From Drosophila miranda (lineage: Eukaryota > Arthropoda > Insecta > Diptera > Drosophilidae): a stretch of 64,000 nucleotides of DNA. Of this stretch, positions 53,201 to 64,000 are shown piece by piece; the first letter of the stretch is position 1, and the number at the start of each line of letters is the position of its first letter. A program made the translations under genes and the position numbers. Location of the stretch: positions 22,695,657 to 22,759,656 of the forward strand of contig NC_046674.1 of assembly GCF_003369915.1 (NCBI RefSeq). Direction: 5' to 3'. The notes beneath the pieces are model-generated. The model was given only the letters and a program-made list of their open reading frames with translations. It did not search any database and was not told the origin of the DNA.

Positions 53201-55224
53201 CAAAAAAAACAAAAAACAAAAACATACGTGCTAAGAGCCTATCAAAACTTTAAGAAAGTCGTCAAAACAAACCGTTTAAATGAATTTCCGATGCTGCGAA
53301 TCTCATTTCCAATTCGCATAATACGTCAAGTTGTCAAATTAAATTTGCATAGCATTAATATTCAGCCAAATGAAGCGCAGCTGAAGCCGCCCATAAAACT
53401 TGATGTGTTTTGCCAACACATAAAGAATTGATGGAGCTGGAAAACCGCATTTCAAACTCAAACTCAAACTTAAATTCCACCTCAAACTATGCTACCCCCA
53501 AAAGAAGTTCTAGTGGTAATTCTAGGAATTCTGGAACTTAGGAATTTTTGTTTAAGCATTGAATATGTGAATTATGTTGTCGGGGACGACGAGCGGCATA
53601 TTGGCGCCGAAATAATTAATTATAAATTGACTGTCTCGACATTAATAACCCATTTGGCATTTGCATATAAATTAGAACATTCGAAAACAACAGCCTCCAC
53701 AACACACTTGCCAATACCACAGAAACGTATAACTAAACCAGTGTGATGCTAACTTAATACGGCGCGACTACCGCATACCCCTTGATCACAGGAGGTACAT
53801 ATGTATATACATGGATAGATCCTGAAGCCTAAACCAATATTTGCAACAACATAATATCCAGTTCTGTTTCATAAATTCCCAGATACAAAGCGGGGTATCA
53901 CAGTATAATCTTAGCTTCTTAGCAGAGCTAAAGACATACAAGGTATGATATGGCATAACTATTGTTTGAACAAAAGAAACCTGATGCTGAGGTAATATAA
54001 TTTGAAACTACCTTTTCAGAAAACAAATCATAAGTGGGCAAGGCAATCATCGTATACTTAGACAAAACAAACATGAACATCAGCACGCGCACCAGGCTTT
54101 AGGCTTACGACTTGACGTCACATGGGGCTTTCTTCCATCGCATGATTCACAGCTCCGTTCCCTACTGCGGTTCTCCATCTAAGCCGAATTATTACCTGAT
54201 CTAAACATAGCTGAAACGTCACTGTTTGTTTGTATAAATTAATACCAATATTTTTAAAACGATGAATAAAGCATTGACTGTCTGTAGACTGGACTTTCTC
54301 AACTTACCGCGTGCTCATTGTGACAATGCAAATAACAATATCACTTATGCGGTGCCGTCGAACTCGGGTTAAAGTTAATAAGACCATTCCGTACAAATTC
54401 CGATTTCTGGACTTGTAAGGTATTCGGGAATGCAATTAATGTGTAAAACCCGTAAATAAACATTTTGCCTTAAGTACAATTATTTGAATATGTATCTGTC
54501 CTTCCATAATTTAAAGCATCCTAAATCAGACATGTGCATGGAAAATACAATTATTTATACCAGATGCAAATTGTGAGCGCCACCGAGTGATTTTGAGCGG
54601 CTGATTACAATTACCATTTAATATATTTCCTTAAATCGAAATAATTAAGTGAACTTCGAAACCAGTTGGGTGACTTCTTCAAATTTCAAATAAATATTTC
54701 CTGAGTTTGAATATCGCGCCTAAAATGTGATAGCACAGAGAATCCGAACAAGAGCTTAGGTTTCGTGGGAATGGCAAAACTTGACATTCACAGCAGCGCG
54801 TAGGACTGCTGTCAATATTTTGTAGTAAAATCAAGCTAGATTGACTAAAAAAGTTAAGACATTTTTAAATAGGGCTACACAACTTTTTATTTTTATACTC
54901 GATAATCAACCAATCGAGTGACACCTTAAGGAAAAAATATAAAAGCCACCCTGAAACAAACAAATCTAGAATTCCCGCTGCCCACTGAATTCAATTTCCA
55001 GTATTTTAGTTTGAAAAAGGTAGATATTGGCAGCACTGGTATCGACAGAAGCAGGTTTTTCACACTGGCGCTTCTATGGGGCTTATTTGAAAAACAAACG
55101 GCCAAAACCGTACACATTTCCTTTCAAGTGGCGATTTTGCATATAGATGGAGTTAATATGTAGCAAATGTGTAGTTAGCGTGTAGTTACCATGTGAAGAA
55201 ATGAATTTAGTGGAAATTATTGTT

Positions 55225-55390
55225 TTGCTTAAACCTTATTTTATAAGCAATGCAATAAAGATGAATACTTAAATTTAATCTGTCTTGTAGAAAATAGATT
55301 CATTAATCGGATAAAATTATGTGGGTATGGCTAAAAGTTCTATCTAGCTAATAATATTCAACGAAACATCAAAATTGAGCAGTATGGTTT
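55225..55390 (+). repeat. Dispersed repeat, copy B
   Basis: The partner of 40806-40960, in the same orientation. It contains TTTTGCTTAAA, TACTTAAA, TTCATTAA, TAAAATTATGTG, ATATTCAACG and AAAATTGAGCAG in the same order. It is about 10 bp longer in the middle. Confidence 0.7.
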
Positions 55391-55636
55391 CTAATCCTTG
55401 ACGGAGAACGATTAGCCCATTTTAAACCAAGGGGGTATTTTAATATTCCACCGAAAGTAATGAAAATTGATTTTTTTTAGCGCAGTTCATGTGAAAGATA
55501 TCGTGTTTTTTTTAAGTTCAAATGAAAGATGGCATAGATCTACAAGACGAATTCGCAATCGTTAATATTTTTTGGCATTTACCTCAAGTCATTTAACTTG
55601 TTAAATAAAGGGGGCTTAAGTGGGCTAATCGTTTCT

Positions 55637-55644
55637 TATCGATA
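55637..55644. promoter_or_regulatory. DRE site (TATCGATA) upstream of thoc6
   Basis: A perfect DRE core about 70 bp before the thoc6 start codon, a usual place for DREF sites at housekeeping genes. Function is inferred. Confidence 0.6.
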
Positions 55645-55712
55645 TACTCAACAAATAAACAGAAGCCGGCAAAAATATAAAAAAACAATATCCTGCATTT
55701 TAATCCACAAAA

Positions 55713-56825
55713 ATGAAGGAAACCGATCTGAAACGAGCGTACAACAATGTGCTGTCTCAGGCTTTATCTTCGTCACAGCAGTACCTGTTTTCGGGCAATC
55801 TTTTTGGTGATATATTTGTACTCAGGTAAAATTTGTGTGGCACATTGTATCCATCGTATCATTGACACTCCTTTTGCAGCTTGAAAGAACTGGAAAAGGG
55901 CACAGAGGAGCCCCCAAGCAAGCTCAAAATCTTTCCGCAAGGTAGTGCTTTGGAAATCAATTGCCTAGCCTTTCGACGAGACTTTCTGATAGTCGGGACC
56001 GTCGGTGTCGTCTATGGGCTGCAGTGGAACGAAGATGACGAAAAGTTGAGTACAAACCGCTTATGGGAGGTTAAAATACCGATGCAAGCAGATGCCGTGG
56101 AAGTGCCGGACGTGAATTCGTTGTGGTTGAGCCCAGACACCGACACCCTGTTCGCTGGTTGTGGAGACGGAATAATTTATCAAATAAGTCTCGAAGATGG
56201 ACGAGTGGAGCGCGACTATCGCGGGCACACAGACTATGTGCACTCTGTGGTTGGCAACTCGAACGGGCAAATCTTCTCGGGGGCAGAGGATGGGACAGTA
56301 CGAGTCTGGACTACAAAGCAAATGGAACAAACGTCAATGATAGAACCGTATAAAACACCAAAGCTGCATCGCCCCGATTGGGGAAAATGGATCGGTTCTG
56401 TTGCGGTCAATGACGACTGGTTGCTGTGTGGCGGAGGTCCACGAGCATCGATCTTCCACTTGCGGTCTTTGGGTTCCACCTGCGTTTTGGACTTTCCTGG
56501 AGGTGTGCATGTGTGCGACTTTGTGGATGACGGTGTGTTCATCGGCGGCGAACACAATCATGTGCATTCCTACACCTTGAATGGAGCGCTGCAGGCAAAT
56601 ATTCCGGTGGAGCACACTGCATGTTATTCTATAGTGTGGCAAACGACACCGATGAAGATTATGTCCATCGCTGGATTCAGCAACAGGCTGCATATCCTGA
56701 AAGATTTTCGTTTTCTAGACAGAAAAATCGACTTGTATGGCAATGTGGAAGGAGAGGAAGACGCAGAGGAAGGCGACGAAGAGGAGTTCGAGGAGATCGA
56801 ATCATTCAACTGTGCAGCTGCGTAA
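55713..56825 (+). CDS. thoc6: THO complex subunit 6
   Basis: Two exons (55713-55825 and 55880-56825, 54-bp intron) encode 352 residues. THOC6 is a WD40 propeller subunit of the nuclear THO/TREX complex, which couples transcription to mRNA export. The N-terminus (YNNVLSQALSSSQQYLFSGN) is typical of the family. WD-like blades are visible, the clearest being RGHTDYVHSVV to SGAEDGTVRVWTTK (about 150-185). Further blades contain LLCGGGPRASIFHLRSL and FIGGEHNHVHSYTL. The C-terminus is acidic (EGEEDAEEGDEEEFEE). A DRE lies just upstream. The stop is 138 bp from the stop of the convergent esterase gene, so the 3' ends probably overlap. Confidence 0.92.
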
Positions 56826-56963
56826 TAATTTAATAATTATACGATTATATGAAAATGACCAGCTTAACCGATTTATTTTTATTTCGAAGGGCATTCCAAA
56901 AGCTCAAGATCAAGATTTTGAAAACGGTAGGCTGCTGGTCTTCTAAAAGAATATTAAACATCT
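56826..56963. other. Convergent 3' region of thoc6 and Est-5A
   Basis: A minus-strand AATAAA (56877-56872) serves Est-5A about 87 bases after its stop. A plus-strand ATTAAA at 56953-56958 may serve thoc6. The two tails would overlap by about 75 bp or more. Confidence 0.55.
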
Positions 56964-58722
<1,759 letters not shown>

Positions 58723-60166
58723 GTCGCATTGTGCCTGAACAAATCGCTTAATTACCAGACTCGTCATTCAAATATTTCGGGTTTAATATGTATGCCTGTA
58801 AAGTAATCGGCATTTCGCGTATATTTGTACGCATATTTATAAATACATATAAGTTATGAAGGAAATCCATGAAAGGTAACACGCCGAGGTTCATATACCC
58901 TGCAGCGGGACATCCAGAATATATTTTTTTCTGCTAAATGCAAAACCGGATTTATAATCTGTATTTGAACAGATGGCATTGAAAACGAATGTTTAGTAGG
59001 CCCGAGCCCGAGGCTTAACATATGTATCTTATAGGAGAGACTGCAGTATGATAAAGGGATACGGTTAACACATTTATTTGTAAATTATGAAGAAAATAAT
59101 TGAAATCAATTAACAAAAGTGTAAACGAATACTTACAGCTGTGTTTATTGCACAATTAGTTGTCATCAAGTACCAAAACAACATGAACAGCGGTTTCCCG
59201 CTCCATTTCCTTTCCCATGGTAAGATTTCCATCGGTAACCGATATATTTTGCTTGTTGATGCTGCCAGTAGTCCAGTCCGCTGACCAGTGGGATCATGTT
59301 TTTCCACAACCATTAGCAGTGCCAGCTGCTGTATCAATTCTACAGCTGATACAATATCATGTCGATGTGCATTCAAGTGTAGTATCAGAATCGGCTTAAA
59401 CAAAAACTAAATCAATGTGGCGGAACAATTAATTCCATATGACTGAAGCGGCCGCTCTGTGACGTCTGCGGAACTGCAGTCGCCTTTGGCTGTTCGATTC
59501 CCAACCCAAAGTAAGCCACGAGTAAGTGTACCCGGTACTCATAGATTACAAGGGTATATTAAATTCGTGAATGTGTAGTAACAGCTAAAATGCAGGCGAT
59601 TCACCCATGTCCGTTGTTTTTCTAATCTGTCACATAGTTCCCAGAGAGCTAGATATACAGCGATGCAGCTAGATCAGCAGGATTGTGAGGGGTCTATGGT
59701 ATTATCGCACTAGATAAGGATTGTTTCAAGCTGTGCAGCAATAACTTTAAAGATTTGAGAAAATAGTAACTGCACAATTATAAAAAGTGATCTTATCTAC
59801 CAGATTCTCGAATCTAGTGGCGATCAAATCATCATTTCAGCCGGAATGTCTATAAAAGTCAACCCATTCTTGGTTAACTCATCCGCATCGCGCTCTTTCT
59901 CTCTCTCTCGATCTTTTGATCTCACTCCCTCTGTCTCTCTCTTTTTCATATTCTTTCATGCGTTCATGTTCCTCATGTACATTAAAAGAGCGGGTCACCT
60001 CTCTTCTTCCCACCTACTGATAATCGTAATCGTACCTCCCGTATTTTGACTTTGTTCATAGAAAAGCTGATTACCGGGTATCAGTCATCAAGGGACGGTT
60101 TGCAGTTTAAACGAAAGTCGTCCAAAATGTATTTTAAAATAAATATGTACAATTTTTCAAATTTTA
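58723..60166. other. Spacer between Est-5B and Est-5A
   Basis: About 1.4 kb of mostly AT-rich DNA with a CT-rich segment near 59895-59945. Open frames on both strands are short and have no recognisable product. Regulatory sequence of Est-5A should lie in the lower half. Confidence 0.65.

Positions 60167-60168
<2 letters not shown>
60163..60168 (-). terminator. Est-5B: AATAAA overlapping the Est-5B stop codon
   Basis: On the minus strand the end reads CCG TAA TAAAAT, so AATAAA begins inside the stop codon. If used, the 3' UTR would be about 10-30 bases. Confidence 0.5.
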
Positions 60169-61889
<1,721 letters not shown>

Positions 61890-61917
61890 CTATTTTCAGC
61901 TGTGGAAACTGTGTCGA

Positions 61918-61923
61918 CTTATA
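61918..61923 (-). promoter_or_regulatory. Est-5B: TATA box of Est-5B
   Basis: TATAAG on the minus strand, about 60 bases before the ATG. This leaves a short leader of about 30-35 bases. Confidence 0.6.
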
Positions 61924-62663
61924 TTGCTTGTCGAGCAATCGGCTTATCGGCGCCTCGCCACCTGCCCAACCAGTCTCAGGGGGATAGCTCTCGAGCGATC
62001 GATCACTGCACGCTATGTGAGATTAGGAGATTTCGCATGCTCGGCTTAGACTTTGACAAGACTCATGGGGAGCATTGAATACCCACATTTGTATATACAT
62101 ATGTACATATATAAATGGATAAAGAATTAATTGCCTATCAAAATTTGCAGCAGTCAATCAGATCGATGTAAACATTGCAAACTATTTTCTACACGTTTGC
62201 ATAGGGTATTATGAGCTTATACAAATATTTGTAACGAAAAGAATCACACTTAGCGAGATAAGTATCTTGATAGAGAGGGCACCATCTTTCTCTCTCCCCC
62301 GCTAGCACAGAAATGGAAATATAGAAGCTTATTGGAGTACAGGGTATTCCATTGTCGAGGCTCATTAGCGTATCGTTATCTCTTGTTTTATTTTCTTGTT
62401 ACGGCACCCACTCTCGCAATCGAGCAGCTGAACTAATGTTTTTGAGCGTGTTATTAAATCATCTTCCGAAAGCTAGCCTTTCTTCTTTCGTGCCTGAAAT
62501 TATACCAAAAGTATAATCCGGGTTATCTCTCATGGAGAGAGGCTCGACTTATCGGTCTAACTGGTTTCGTTTTGAAAATATAATATTTTAATTGATCATT
62601 ACCCAACGGGTGCGCTACACCCTATTAGGCATGTTTTATTTGTATTAATTGCACCAATTATAA
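61924..62663. other. Spacer between Est-5C and Est-5B
   Basis: About 740 bp, AT-rich, with CT-rich and CGAGC(G/A)ATCG motifs near 61930-62000. It is expected to hold the Est-5B regulatory region and the Est-5C 3' UTR (minus-strand AATAAA at 62640-62635). No gene is seen. Confidence 0.65.
62635..62640 (-). terminator. Est-5C: Polyadenylation signal AATAAA for Est-5C
   Basis: The signal lies about 24 bases after the stop on the minus strand. Confidence 0.6.

Positions 62664-64000
<1,337 letters not shown>

Larger units (their letters stand above)
50232..55712. other. Intergenic region, no gene supported
   Basis: About 5.5 kb of mostly AT-rich DNA. A weak minus-strand open frame (52312-52487, Pro-rich, ending at a GTAAGC donor) is the only exon-like item. 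The right part holds dispersed repeat copy B (about 55225-55390) and a DRE at 55637 next to thoc6. Polyadenylation- and TATA-like motifs occur but attach to nothing. Confidence 0.6.

Overview
The window is nuclear DNA from a fly, most likely a Drosophila of the obscura group (D. pseudoobscura or a close relative). The evidence is the gene content and the last 7 kb: three tandem, same-strand carboxylesterase genes with one phase-1 intron of about 55-60 bp each. These match the Est-5A/5B/5C cluster of D. pseudoobscura, the counterpart of Est-6/Est-P of D. melanogaster. The neighbours (app, Tsen54, Adk1, thoc6) are in my recollection linked on Muller element D, which is chromosome arm XR in D. 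pseudoobscura. No species can be fixed from the sequence alone.

Layout. 1-25.7 kb is non-coding: 5' introns and leader of approximated (app), or sequence upstream of it. It is rich in CA/CT/GT microsatellites, homopolymers and minisatellites. It holds one nested antisense gene, a short Sec63-like J-domain membrane protein (11.6-12.2 kb), and at least two likely 5' UTR exons (7543-7572 and 24603-25706). 25.7-38.7 kb is the coding part of app, a DHHC palmitoyltransferase, with two alternative C-termini. One comes from splicing across 32614-37823. The other comes from reading through that donor into a 386-residue low-complexity tail.

41.4-47.2 kb is a compact plus-strand housekeeping block: Tsen54 (tRNA-splicing endonuclease subunit), an adenylate-kinase-like protein that has lost most nucleotide-binding residues, and the real adenylate kinase Adk1 with two alternative first coding exons. 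The two kinase genes share an unusual structure, with an intron directly after the ATG, so they are a diverged tandem pair. 49.1-50.1 kb (minus) is a secreted serine protease with a His/Gln-rich tail and no visible zymogen cleavage site. 55.7-56.8 kb (plus) is thoc6, which converges on the esterase cluster. 57-64 kb (minus) holds Est-5A, Est-5B and the 3' part of Est-5C, whose 5' end lies beyond the window.

The genes do not form one pathway. app acts in Golgi/apical membrane protein palmitoylation (Fat/Dachsous growth control in the fly). Tsen54 and thoc6 act in RNA processing and export. Adk1 acts in adenylate balance, and the protease and esterases are secreted enzymes. Points most worth a second look are the adenylate kinase pseudoenzyme, the app read-through isoform, the protease that may be born active, the GC-AG intron in Adk1, gene-conversion-like identity within Est-5, and a repeated element with a DRE upstream of both Tsen54 and thoc6.
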